Origin: Sweltsa coloradensis | Lineage: Eukaryota > Arthropoda > Insecta > Plecoptera > Chloroperlidae | DNA: 64,000 bases | Assembly (NCBI GenBank): GCA_024449915.1 | Contig: JAMZAV010000964.1 | Coordinates: 62,001 to 126,000 of the forward strand | Reading direction: 5' to 3' | In this document: positions 48,722 to 60,717 of the stretch, in pieces | Position numbering within the stretch: position 1 is the first letter of the stretch | How the letters are laid out: each line of letters begins with the position of its first letter | Position numbers and translations under genes: made by a program | The notes under the pieces: model-generated | Databases searched by the model: none | What the model was told of the DNA's origin: nothing | The model's input: the letters and a program-made list of their open reading frames with translations, nothing else

Positions 48722-49727
48722 CTGGAAAAACAACAGCGTCAGTCAACTTTTTGTCAAAATTTATTTACACAATACTTAGGAAAATATTTTTTCTGTTGGT
48801 CTCAAATTTATAATTAATTCTTCCAAAATTTAAGTTTAGGGATGCAGAACATCTTACAAATATCCATCCAAGAACAAATTAATGAATGTGCAGTTTTTTT
48901 TTCTTTTTGTTCGTTTCTTAGACTGGCAAAGAATATATGTCTTGCCTATTCTGTTTACTACTCCCAGCAATGTGCCAACTGGTTTTATCTAAATAACAGT
49001 ATTACAAGAGGAGACTGATTTTAAATGTAGACATGATTAGGAATCCTTAGACCTAAATATAATATTTCATTATAATAAATCATATTGTCTTGATGTATCA
49101 GCACCAAAGCATATCCAGACCAAGGCTTGATTGGCGTAAAATTTGTTGTTTATGTGATAAGCGTAAAATAATTGCGCCAGTAAAGTTGTGTGTGTAGTGT
49201 GATCTAACAGATGCCCATAGAGTATAAACATTTTATCAGCACAAATGCTTATTCCTCAGCCTCTTGCTGGTTCATATGAAATCAATATGTATTATAATAA
49301 TATCCTGAGTTCTGACTGACAAATGTATTGAATCCCCATAACCATAATCAGTTACAGTACATTGAAACAATAATAATAAACATATAAAAAGGAAGGTCTA
49401 TTTTCAAACTATGAAAAAGGCCTGAAGTACACTATGTTGATCATCGGATAGAACTTGAGGGGGAGAGAATTATCTGATCTTATGCAAAACGATTCATAGG
49501 CCTAAAATATAAATGTTGTTTTCTTTAGAAAAAAATCATACGCTGTATTAAAGTTTTGGAATTTTTTTGTAAAAATATATTGTTATATGTTCAGTAAAAT
49601 AATATTTCCAACACCAAAGCAAATTTGTTCTAATATACTCTCTCAAAAGGTGCTGGCAAAACACGAAAACTGCCTCTCATCTCGTTGATTACTTTCCTTG
49701 GCCCGACTAATTACACCCATGTAGTAA

Positions 49728-50057
49728 TTATAGACTAAAATCAGGTTGATACTGGGCAGGGTCCGCACAAATATGAGCAATGTAATTATGATTCTTGCGT
49801 ACAACAAAGTGCTCCCATTCGGGGCCTCGAGTCTGGCTACCCGACACTCGATGGCCGAAGTTCAGTTCAGGGCACCTTCTGTTTCTGTACCCATCATTAT
49901 CGAGGATGGGCGGGCCATTGGAAATCAAGTAGCTACGTCCTTGGTACAATAGCGTGCCTGCCGATCTCGGCTTGCGCCTAGGGACAAGTGTGCTGGACCA
50001 CGGTGTCACATATCGTCGGACGCTCCTCCGTGCACTGGTTATATTAGAATGGATTCA
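49728..50057 (-). CDS. Possible terminal exon, unknown protein
   Basis: A minus-strand frame of about 108 codons runs from a possible acceptor (TTCTAATATAACCAG) to a stop. It has protein-like, non-repetitive composition: SYLISNGPPILDNDGYRNRR, CPELNFGHRV, GPEWEHFVVRKNHNYIAHI. No in-frame ATG opens it, and its phase does not fit the PDZ-gene exons around it. If real, it belongs to a separate nested gene or is a retrocopy fragment. I do not recognise the family. Confidence 0.35.
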
Positions 50058-51494
50058 CGGCCAGGCGAGTAATAACGTATTTTTCAGTTGGAGGGAGGGG
50101 GGGGGGGGGTGAAGGTAGTAGGGGATGGGGAGAAGAAAACCCATACCCGACAGATATAACACTGCTTTTGAATGAACGGTTGTCATTATTACCTCACTCA
50201 ATTCGACATCCAAGAAAATCGATAAGCGTATCATAATATATACGACGGACACATTCAATTGCAAGATAAAGTGGATAGAGGCAGTTGCATGCTAAGTGGT
50301 GGGGACTCCGGAGCCCCTCCAGATCCCAAACCTCGCGCTGAGCGCCGACTACGGTGCACCGAAGACCTGATCCTCTTGACAAACTTCAAGGGTTCCAGCC
50401 TCTTCAAGCCAACAATCCACCTCAGACTTGCAGAAGTGTGAGTGTGTAATGTAGTTTTGGAATGCCGGTAAGTATAATGTATTGTTTGCCCACGCGCAAT
50501 GTTGGCAATATGTTTTTAAAGATTATAGCTCAGTGCCTGCCTGCCTCACCGTATGTAACAACATTCTTGGGAGCATGCTTTGTTTGTTTTGTTAGACTAA
50601 CTGATAAGATGCTTGTTTTGCATCACCTTCATAAATACGTGGTCGTTTTCCACTCCCAATGGCTACAACTTTGCACCGTACATATCCCTGTCTGACTCGA
50701 CTTGTAGCTATAATAATATATTGTAACTATCTCTGACCTGACGTTTTGTCTGATTGTGGTTGTTGCTGGTTGTTGACATACTATAACGATGTAAACATCC
50801 CTTGTAGTAGGCGCGGTTCAAGCCCCCGTTTTTGGGGGGCAGCCCAACTATAAAATTTAGAACGACCTTGATGGGTTTTACCTCAGAATTGACCCACAGG
50901 TCATTTTTAAATTTGTTCTTTTTAGAATGTGTATTTTCGGCTACGAAAATTCTGGGTATTTCAAAGTCGTTAATTATGACATTTTTCTCCAATTCAATGA
51001 TTTTTTAAAATTTGCATTTGCGATCACAAAAACAACAAGGTAAAGAAATTCTTTCAACGTGCAAGTTGAAAAAACTTTGCTATTTGTGTTATCGGGAACT
51101 CATGTAACACAAGGATGATCTAATGAAATTATTTTAATTGAAGGAGACAGAGGTAAATTTTGTACACAAAAATCAGAATCTATCTAACAAAAAAAACATA
51201 GAATTCAGGGGCCTGGGCCTGGGCACATATCATGGCACATCACAAGGAACATGTTTGTAATGTACCGTGTTCAAGATACAAGGCATTAAAAAATTGCTAT
51301 AAATCAATAAACAAGCTGGGTACGGGTGTACTCAAAAAGGGAGAGAATTAAGCACACACATCGTCGAAGACGAATACACAAATGAAATAATACCTTTCTT
51401 TCCACCGTTCAAATCTCGTTGTTGGAGGCGGTGCCGAGTATAAAGAGGGATACACAAATTAAAATACGTTACTGTTCGTGCATTTGACTCGTTG

Positions 51495-51725
51495 ATGGCG
51501 GAGGGGCCGGGCATTGCTGTTAACTTTGGATCCCGCTCGCTCTACCCCTATGGTCACCAAAACTATTTTCTATCATCCTTGTTCAAGGACGTCAGCAAAA
51601 AGCGCATGCCAATCGGAGGTCGTGTTCTGTTTTTTAACGTGATACGTGACACAGGCACGGACGGTCGGAAAGACGAGGTGCGATGTGATAGGATCAGTAC
51701 TATTTATAACTCCATGATAGAATGA
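51495..51725 (+). CDS. Possible small ORF, unknown
   Basis: 76-residue frame from ATG to TGA in a locally GC-richer stretch, with mixed composition (GIAVNFGSRSLYPYGHQNYF, KKRMPIGGRVLFFNVIRDTG). It is on the opposite strand to the host gene, inside its intron. No domain recognised; an antisense frame also stays open over part of it. Low confidence. Confidence 0.2.
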   Translation: MAEGPGIAVNFGSRSLYPYGHQNYFLSSLFKDVSKKRMPIGGRVLFFNVIRDTGTDGRKDEVRCDRISTIYNSMIE

Positions 51726-53475
51726 CCGGAGATTTGAACAGGGCATTTTGGAATGAATATAAGACTACAAATAAATGATCATGAAATCGACGATTGGCGG
51801 TATTTAATCATGCATAATACCTTTGTGTATAGAACCTACTCAATGATAACGTTTCACTAAAAGTAACCTGCAGCACTAGCAGACAGTTACTTACAGGTAC
51901 ACGAACTGTACCTATAGACGCTGAGTGTTGATTGCAATAATGCTTCTAAGGCGTAGTCCGTTTAATATTCTGGCCACAGCAACACTCGATCCAAGCCTAG
52001 CTAGTGGTGTGTTCAGGGACGATCACAGTGCACGGGCTTCAGGATCAGGGGTCAAAGCTGAAGGTGATAAACGCGTCGAGTGGTCAGGTAGTCTTTAAGT
52101 TTTAAAGCATGCTCTCCTAAAAATGAGAAGATCCCTTCACAACAACAGGAAATCAAAGGTTTGAAATGAAACTGTTATTTTCAATCATCAGGATGGAAAT
52201 TTTTCAAAGTTGCCTCTGTATACTCAACAATAATTTTGAAAATTTCCTCAGCTTTTTTTTTTAACGTATAAATTTATCTATTGAATTCTTTATATTATGT
52301 ATAGTAGGTTAGTAAGTAATTGAGTCAAATATTTTCAAGTGGTCGTCCTGCCAGTGAAATTACTAAAATAGGCGTTGCACATAATGGGGTGTAGTGTAAC
52401 CTACTTCGTATTGTACTGAACGTGTGACACAAGTGTAACGTAACAGGTTGTTTGTTCCTGACTGACACGACATTACATTACATTACATCATATCCTCACA
52501 ACTTGACAAGTTGGGTGGGTGTTCACTGTTCACTGTTCTGCATAAATGACTCGAACTTCACACGAGAGCACGTCACTATTACACAAACGAGATGTTTCTT
52601 TCATCGTTATAATATGGCAAACAGCTTTTACTGATTTGCGTTTGAACTTATTATATTTCTCCCGAAATCAAGTGCGCCGTGTAAAGTATCATATAAAATA
52701 CAGAGAAATGTGTAATGTACATGAGCTCCACTGAATCTGCTGGCGGACATTCAACGACACTCTGTTTAGCTCCAGAGAGGAGATTTGGAAGACCTTGCAA
52801 TCAACTCGACGCCTGTGCATTGGTTTTCCAAAATACCAGGCTGTGATCCTTGTTTTTGTATTTAACAAAACGTAAACACACTTTATTCACTTTGCAAACA
52901 ATCAGAAGCACTCTCTTCTAGCCCATTTCTTGTTTCGTTCGTTCCCCTTGTAACACACACCTGAGCCCGGGGAGGGTGGCATTGTTCGGTTGTATCATAG
53001 ATATCTTAACACCTATAGTAGGCTAGATTAGCAGTCTCCAATACCTCCGCACAGGCGCGAGCGTACCAAATTGAAGCGTCAATCCCAACCATTTAAAATG
53101 GCGGTTTGGCGTTTTAATTTATGCTTTTTTTGCAATGAAGTATTTTACTGGATTATTTGATATGGTTTTAGCTTGTGCAGCATAGTATTGAACAAACAGA
53201 AACAATGCAAAGTTATTGCATAAGTTAATTTAGTAATCATTTGGTGTTAAAGTCTAATATGCTCACCTGTCAAAACTGGCGGCCATCTTTAAAAATATTT
53301 TTTTCGATTCATGGCTCCCATCTAATTAACATGCAAACTCACCCATTCAAGATGGCTTCCAATTGTACCGGAAGTGGACCGCTGACTGCTAATCTAGCCT
53401 ATTATATGGGATATCTATGGGTTGTATGCAGATTACGGCGACGATGACGAGGGCACACAATATGATCGTACTTAC

Positions 53476-53562
53476 CCCAGGAAACGAGTCGTCGAGAGCC
53501 CTCCGCTTCTCGTTGCGTGTACCAACAAGGGCGCCAAGAGGGCTCCAGGCAGACCATCGACT
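53476..53562 (-). CDS. Possible cassette exon of the PDZ gene
   Basis: 87 bp between a good acceptor (GATCTCTTTCAG) and a perfect donor (GTAAGTACG) on the minus strand. A multiple of three, so it could be skipped without frame change. Between the phase 0 ends of the exons at 53669 and 48721 it would add 29 residues including RNEKRRALDDSFPG. A plus-strand frame also crosses it, so coding strand and use are unproven. Confidence 0.35.
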
Positions 53563-53668
53563 CTGAAAGAGATCACGCACGGAATGATAACATTGCCCAT
53601 CTCACCTCGCACTGTCTGTTCTGATGGGTAATTTATTATAAATTACCAAGAAATTCATATTAATTTAC

Positions 53669-53727
53669 CTTATTTTCTGACTTGACCGGTTCTTTCTCGT
53701 ACACACCCTTTCCTATCGGAGTTCCAT
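53669..53727 (-). CDS. PDZ protein, 59-bp linker exon
   Basis: Acceptor TTTTTTGTTTTCAG and donor AAG|GTAAATT on the minus strand. Entered in phase 1 and left in phase 0, exactly as needed between the exons at 57922 and 48721. It encodes DGTPIGKGVYEKEPVKSENK, the first residue being split over the junction. Confidence 0.75.
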
Positions 53728-56700
53728 CTGAAAACAAAAAACAAGTTTGATCTGAATTAATGAAATTCCTGGCGTGCGAATTATCGCGCTGTACCAACTA
53801 TGGCGTGTCGACTGAATCAGTGCAATGTCTTATTGGATGAACTAGTAACAATAGCGGCATCACTTATTATTGTTATTAGTATGTGTGTGAAATTGTTTTT
53901 TGCGAATGCTGCAAGATATTGTATTACCGCCGTACCGTGCCGTGACGTCACTGAGGTCTCAGTCTCACGCTCGATTGTCTCGATGAGCCAAGGTAGAAAT
54001 ATAAAATACAAAATAGTACACCGCTCAACAACGACAAAAAGTAAACAGGGGAACCGGTGGCCTTCCTGACAGGTTTGTTAGATTGGTTTACAGGCGTGCC
54101 AACATTGGTCATTATGTGTCACTTTAGACTAGGGATGTAAATACTGGAAGTGGAGGGACTGACCCGTGCTGGACAGATCTAGCCATTAGTCAAGTGGGGG
54201 AACGGGGATTTCTCACGTCGCGGTCGTCTTTGTCATTCTTCGCATCTTAGACGCAGTCGTTTTTTGCTTGTCGTCAAGACGAGTGTCCCCGACGTCTGCC
54301 AAAGCTCGCCTCCAGTTTCGGGGAGCAATATAAAAGGGTAATGACTCTTGCTTTACACATTCAAGTCAAGCCAATCTGATGTTACCAGTGATGTGAACAC
54401 TATTCTTTCCTCGGCCACTAGATAAGTTTAAATCCGCATAATGTACTTCTTTACTAATTGAAACTATAATTGTTTAACCTCAACCATAATACCATTGAGT
54501 ATAGAACGTTATTCAGTGATAATACACTATTAATGATGATTATGCTGACAAAAGCACACACCAAACCATCATCTACTTTAAACACAAACACTGATCCGAG
54601 GCAGACGACACGAGCCCATCACCAATGGCAACTTAAGGAATAATTACGTTTTACTTACATTACATATAGACGTATCCTAAGAAATTACAAAAAATAAATT
54701 TGTGATTTGATGATTTATTTTTAGTAATATTACGCTTGCACCATGCATTTAACACAGGGGGGGCAAGCAGGGGGGCAAGCAATTTTTTTTTTGGGGGGGG
54801 GGTAAGTAGTCCTTCCGTAGCGCCGCCACTGGTCTCACGTTGCAAAGAGGGAGGACGGGAGGATCAACGAACTGTCAACTCTGCAACAACAGGACGCGAG
54901 TTCAAACCCCAGGAAAGGAAAACATTTAATGACAAAGCCTATCCTTCAAATAGTGTACGGAAATTTATCATCAAATTCCAACTCGCAACCTTCTCGTGGT
55001 TTGGCCCGTGATTAGGGAGGTCTTTCTCCCTGAAACTAATGGCGAGCTCTGGGTTGTCGTCGGGGACTTTCCCCTTCCCTTTGACTACCTCCCCGACGGC
55101 GACGACAATGACAACACGGACGGATGATGACACAGACGGAGACGACCACGACGTGGGGGAACCCCTGCCCTCCCCATATGCTTGTGGCTGGTTCTGACCA
55201 GTACAGGCCTGTCCACCCCTTGTCCCCCGTGTCATCCCTTACGTCCCTCCCTTCGTCTCGATTAGCCAAGTTGCATAAATATGAGACGTTAAGCAATATC
55301 AAATCCAATCCTGAGCTCGTGGTTAAATTTTCGCAAACCTCCATGAGTGTGATCCCCTATTACCGCAGAATAAATTACATACCACAATGTAGCCGTTGCT
55401 TCTGTTGTATGTATTATGACGACGAAATTAAAAACGCAACGAGCATTAAGTTTCTAGCTAATTGCGATACATTGGTCGTGGACAAGATGAAACACAAGAC
55501 GGCATGAAATAACAAAAATAAACTATGTAATTCTATTTATCTCGGTCACACCCTTATATGACTTCTTCGTCCACACTGTCAATTACTATGCGCGAGGGTA
55601 TAGCTAGCACTTTCTCTCTCTGTGTTCTATGTATGTACGAATGTATGTACGTGTCTCCAGACGTGTGCTAATGCCGTACGAATACTACGATGGAAAACAA
55701 AACGACGCAAGGATTCGTCAAATCAAATCATGACGTTTAAAAGCTAATAACTTTTTTTTTAATGTGGGTCCTAGATGTCGTAATCCAAACGATGGTTTAG
55801 TGATCTGTTGTATGTTACGATGAAAGAGAAGGGAACAGTAAAAGATGAGTAAATAATTACTGTACTATCAGTGAAAACGACCTCGGAGTATCGAGTCCTA
55901 CCCCAAGCTGACCACCAGATTTTATTATTTACCTTTTTCACGATTTCAGCCATCACAATTCACACAAGGTTTTATTTAAAAGCCATGATGTGTGCGTGTA
56001 TGACAAAAAGTTGAAGAAGAAAACTAAGTAATGGTTTTTGCACGACATTTTTAATACGGTTCTATAGTCTTTCTCTGTGTCTTCATTAAAAACAACATTG
56101 AAAGTCAATTTTTTTATGATATAAAGGGGGGCGGAAGCAGTGCGTAGCGCCAATACTGCCACACGTACTGCCATATCAAGCGTTTATCGAGCACCCCTAA
56201 CTCCTCTTAAAGGGTTACCCCCCAAAATGATTTTGTACAACATAATCTATAGCATAATTACACGAAAATTACAGTTTAAAAAAATATCTTCTAACTGTGA
56301 TTTTGCACAATTTTTAATATTTTTTTATCCTAAAATTGGAAAAAAAATCGTTTTGGGAAATTTCTTAAATCGGATTTAACCTGCTAATTTTTCGTTCCAC
56401 ATAGATACTAGTGCATATTACCAATCTAAAATGGCACTTTACAACATTGTGTTATATGGAACTGTGCACAAATATACACTCAAACACGCACAAATATGCA
56501 TTCCAAAATCATGCACCCCTTCTTGGTTATGAGCATATTTTGAACGAACCACTTGCCCAAATTACAAAACAAAATATATAAAGTTACAGAAAAGGCTGTC
56601 GAGTTCGTCATTTTTTAAAAATCAAAATCCTCCAAGGTAATGGGGCAAAAAGTTCGTCCCATGTTATTTCTAATGGGAGGTTTTTGCCGATGGGACCTAG

Positions 56701-57921
56701 CTCGAAAATTACCAATTTTGACAATTCTTTTTCAGGTCATAGTAGACACAATAATTGTACTGTTACTTTGTAAATACATCACTAGTTAGCCTGAATGAAA
56801 TATATTTTTTGAGTTTAGCGGGTGAATACTCCTTTAACCCATACCCAGGGTTAAAAATGTACAGGGATCCAGCCTGAAAAGGGACATGGAAATACATTTA
56901 ACTCAAACAAACAAACAAAATATATAAACGGCGGGCATTCGTTTGCCTTGGTCGTCGAATTCCAGTGATGCAATTGCAACACCATAACAGTGGACGCCAT
57001 ATTTCACCTGGCGGCATCGAGCCAAGCTCGTGCGGGAATGTGGGACATGGTAATCAGCTAATCGCATGTGCGCAAGCATTGTCTTCGAGCAGCAAATCTC
57101 TTGCCGGTTATCACCACCTCGCCTTCAAGAGAACATCACAATCATATTGTTGTCTGTACAGAGTTCTTGTTGTCGCACTAGCACTCAACTCAAGGTTCCA
57201 AGTCCTCACGCCGATGCGACGCGTGCATTGAAACCACAAACTGTGTGTGAGGTCTTATTGTGGGTGGCGTGGACATAGTTGCGAAAATAGAAGGCTATTT
57301 TGTGCCCTTGGGTATCTAATTCGCGTACCAATAACGTAGTCTGTGAACGCATGTCAGCTAATTTCTTGGGCACATAATGTAAAACATGCATTAGCAGTGG
57401 CGCCCCTTGGGTATGCGTGATGTGCAAGTATATCAGGGCTATCTATGAGTCTATGGACCAGTGGTGACTTCAATTTATAGACAAAAGTGTAAGCACGCAC
57501 CACGTAGAAACAAACACCATTCGAATGATTTTTTATGATGAGATGTGGACCTGTATTTATGTCTTCTAGTTCTAGCCTAGATTTTTAATTTTACCATAAC
57601 AAATAAATGTGGAGCATATTATGTGCACACATTAAAGAATCGGAAGTAAACTAATGAACTAAACTGTTTTGTTGTTTTTTTCAAAATAAAATCAGTTACA
57701 AAAATCCAGATTTCTGGATTGATTTCCATATAGTCAATTACACCTACGGGAGTGTTTGGTGTTTCCCGATTAATGAAATTGAGAATGAATAGTTGGAAAG
57801 ATACGTCAAAGGCAAAACTATCAAGGGCCGTTCGTCTCCACCAGCACCTGCGAGAGACAGTCTCGTGATTGGTGTCATACTTCCCAGGGGAACTGAGACC
57901 GGTATCGAACGTAAGACTCAC
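53728..57921. other. Intron of the PDZ gene
   Basis: 4.2-kb phase 1 intron. It contains a poly-T/poly-G tract at 54780-54802 and the second GAC-rich dispersed repeat at 55005-55255. From about 56950 the first copy of a segmental duplication begins. No other exon is supported; the frame at 55124-55507 is an artefact of the GAC-rich repeat. Confidence 0.5.
55005..55255. repeat. Dispersed GAC-rich repeat, copy 2
   Basis: Same order of landmarks as 30185-30425: CTCCCTGAAACTAATGG, CGAGCTCTGG, GTCGTCGGGGACTTT, a GACGACAATGACAACACGG-type centre, TGTGGCTGGTTCTGACCAG. The family may be larger; only two clear copies lie in this window. Confidence 0.6.
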
Positions 57922-58320
57922 CTCTGAAGCAAGGGTTGTCGAAGGCGTACTGGTCACCGAGGTCGGCCCTCTCCGGATCACCCACCAGTACCAGGTGTTT
58001 ACCTGAAACAAACAAACGAGACGTCATCAAAACTCCTCAACGCCCACTTGCCACAGAACCTGTTCTTTTATGGCAGCTCTACAGTAACAGGCATATCTCG
58101 AAACGAGCGAAACGACGTCATTTTGTACAAGAACGGGACCCGGTTGAGGAGTCGGTACCCGTAGGTCATCGTTTCAAGCTGGACCCTCAAAGCGTCGACC
58201 ACAAAGTAGCTGGTTAGGCGCGAATAACGGAGGTATAAATATTTTTGTAGGGATGCCCGCACTGTAGGGTACACATCCAGATTTAACCGGTGTGACCCTA
58301 ACTATATTTGTAATATGTGA
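56950..58320. repeat. Segmental duplication, copy 1
   Basis: Matches 58915-60538 in the same orientation, with many small indels and a 400-bp length difference where the second copy carries extra AT-rich sequence (about 59470-59880). Copy 1 includes the functional-looking 81-bp exon of the PDZ gene. Confidence 0.85.
57922..58002 (-). CDS. PDZ protein, exon with FDNPCF motif
   Basis: Acceptor TTTGTTTGTTTCAG and donor AGAG|GTGAGTC on the minus strand; 81 bp, phase 1 at both ends. It encodes KHLVLVGDPERADLGD followed by QYAFDNPCFR. The FDNPCF segment is an NPxF-type motif of the sort that PTB-domain adaptors bind in cytoplasmic tails (inference). Phase and reading frame run on correctly into the exon at 53669. 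Exons further 5' are not found and may lie beyond the window, so the N-terminus is unknown. Confidence 0.75.
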
Positions 58321-58914
58321 CCAACCAAATACAAAATTTGTAAAAAAAAAAAAACGGCAGCCAGCTCTCTTCAAAAGTTCTTCGGCTGTGAATGCTGTGA
58401 GATATAAAGTTGAGCCAAGCTTTTTATTCTTCTCCCTAGTTTCGTTTTAAAATAAGTAAGATCATTTCGCTGTTGGACGAGCGCCAAGCCAACGATTTTT
58501 GTGGTAAAAAATAAATTCTTAAACTCGAAATCTCAAAAAAATGGCTTGGCCATTGAATTTGAATCATGCCAAGAATTTATTATATTTAAATTAAAATTGT
58601 ACGTTTTTACCACAAAATTGTTAGGACTTGGCGCTCAAGGCAAGGCGAAAAATTCTCCCATTTTAAACTATGGGAGTATGCGATAGGACCAAAAATCTGG
58701 AAATTACTATTTCTCACACTTTTCAGGAAGACTTTACAGGAGAGTTGTTGCCGTTTTTTTTTTTACAAATTTTGTATTTGAGTTGGAAATTACTTTTGTT
58801 TGGTGTTCTTCCCTTACCAGGGTTGAAAATGAATTTGATCCAAAAAGTTGTTTTTACATTTTTGAACCGGACCCCCACAAAATATATAAAAAAGTCATAA
58901 ATACATTTGTTATT
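58321..58914. other. Spacer between duplicated segments
   Basis: Contains a poly-A run at 58338-58350 and the inverted pair GAGCGCCAAG (58478) and CTTGGCGCTC (58627). No gene. Confidence 0.45.
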
Positions 58915-60538
58915 TCGAAATTCCGATCATTGCAAACACGATAACAGTGGGGGACTGCCATATTTCACCTGCGGCATCCAAGCCAAGCTCGTGCCGGAGA
59001 TCGACGACATGGTAATCAGCTAATCCAAATGGAAGCGATTTTTTGAATAGGCAAATTCTTGACGTTCAACCACTCGGCATGGAAGGAACACCTCGAGTTG
59101 ACTGTACCAGAGATACAAGTTGTCGTACAGAACTCAACTCAATTCCAATTTGCTCGTTGCTAGACCGATCAAAGCGTGCAGTTGAAACCACAAACTGAAT
59201 GTGGAGTAAGCTTTTGTGGGTAAGTTGAACAATAGTTGCGAAATCGCTAACCTGTGCCCTTCGGTGTACAATTCGCGTACCAAAACGAGTCTTGAACGCA
59301 TAGCAGCTAATTTCTGGCACATAATGTAAACAGCATTTAGTGGCCACTTTGCAATTACTACGGCCTGGAGTATATAGGGCTTTTTTCTATTGATTATGGA
59401 CCAGTGGTACTCAATTGCCAGACGTGTATAGCACGCACCACTAGAGAACACACCATTCGAATGTTTTATATGATGAAGATGATAGATATTTTTTTCACTT
59501 GACAGTAAGTTAGTATACTCTTTGAAATTGTGATTAGTCGTACCTTAACTAATTATAAAGTGATAGTAATTATAATGATATACACATGTTAGAAAAAAAG
59601 TATTCGATTTGAAGCATTGATATGTTTGATTGATATGTATATGATTGATATAGTTGATATATTTATATATATATATGATAATTCATTAATTGATTTTATA
59701 TGTACATGTTTTGGTTAAAGTAGGTAGATGCAAAATATAGCATCGCTCTATGTTAAGAACTCATATATATAAAGTATAAAGTGGATATAAAGCAATTTGA
59801 TGTTTTGTGATAAATTGCTATGCACAGATGAGAGTGACCTGTATTATCTTCTAACCTTGATTTTTTTTTCTCCGTACATAAATGTGAGCCATATTATGTG
59901 CACACATTAAAGACTGAAGTAAATACATAACTGTATTTTGTTTTTAAATAAATCAGTTTACAAAAATCCAGATTCTGATTGATTTCCATAGTCCAATTAC
60001 ACCAAGGGAGTTTGGTGTTTCCCGATTTAATAAATTGAACGAATGTTGGAGTATACGTTCTAGGAATTTCAGGACAAGACGCGTTCCACCACCCTGCGAA
60101 GAAGTCTCTGTTGGGTCTACTTCCAGGGAACTGAACCGTATCGAACTAGACTCACCTCTGAAGCAAGGGTTGTCGAAGCTACGTCACCGAGGTCGCCCTC
60201 TCCCGGATCACCCACCAGTACCAGGTGTTTACCTGAAACAAACAAACGAGACGTCATCAAAACTCCTCAACGCCCACTTGCCACAGAACCTGTTCTTTTA
60301 TGGCAGCTCTACAGTAACAGGCATATCTCGAAACGAGCGAAACGACGTCATTTTGTACAAGAACGGGAGGTTGAGGAGTCGGTACCCGTAGGTCATCGTT
60401 TCAAGCTGGACCCTCAATTCGTCGACCACAAAGTAGCTGGTTAGGCGCGAATAACGGAGGTATAAATATTTTTGTAGGATGCCCGCACTGTAGGGTACAC
60501 ATCAGATTTAACCGGTGTGACCCTAACTATATTTGTAT
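58915..60538. repeat. Segmental duplication, copy 2
   Basis: Second copy of 56950-58320. The best-conserved part is 60160-60530, next to the exon copy. Elsewhere frequent one- to four-base losses relative to copy 1 make it look either decayed or poorly consensus-called. Confidence 0.85.
60156..60232 (-). pseudogene. Out-of-frame copy of the 81-bp exon
   Basis: Both splice sites of the exon at 57922 are kept, but the exon is 77 bp long. Relative to the intact copy it has a one-base loss and a one-base gain in the middle and lacks four bases in the stretch encoding QYAFD. FDNPCF is lost, and inclusion would shift the frame. Confidence 0.7.
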
Positions 60539-60539
60539 A

Positions 60540-60717
60540 TTGTGGATAGGACAATTGTGAAGGGATGTTCGAGGGCTAAATCCCTTGCATTCGCATTAAC
60601 AACTGAGGAAAACCTCGGAAAAAACCTTGAGTCAGGATTGCCGGACTCGAAGGGATTCGAACACGGGACCTTCTGAATCAGAGTCTAGCGCTTAGCGCTC
60701 GAGCCAACACTGTCGGT
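60540..60717 (-). repeat. tRNA-derived SINE, copy 5
   Basis: Close relative of the 26229 copy, sharing even the flanking TTGTGGATAGGACAATTGTG-type text. B box region is GTGTTCGAATCCC on the minus strand, with one change from the reference. Confidence 0.7.

Larger units (their letters stand above)
48722..53475. other. Long intron of the PDZ gene
   Basis: About 4.9 kb up to the next certain exon at 53669. It contains a candidate minus-strand exon (49728-50057), a candidate plus-strand frame (51495-51725), a G-run at about 50097-50109, and otherwise AT-rich sequence with no supported feature. Confidence 0.5.

Noticed and set aside
53422..53631. Plus-strand exon over 53422-53631
   Set aside because: Composition is plausible, but the flanking plus-strand splice signals are weak while strong minus-strand signals occupy the same place.
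55036..55507. Overlapping frames of 98-127 residues
   Set aside because: They follow from the GAC/GTC-rich dispersed repeat, which gives open frames on both strands and at 30185-30425 as well.
58068..58274. Minus-strand frame next to the 81-bp exon
   Set aside because: It looks protein-like and is partly conserved in the duplicate, but no splice donor or start places it in a transcript and the conservation is explained by the recent duplication.
58473..58636. Further member of the CTAG transposon family
   Set aside because: It has a TTGGACGAGCG start but no core module, no hairpin and no CTAG terminus.
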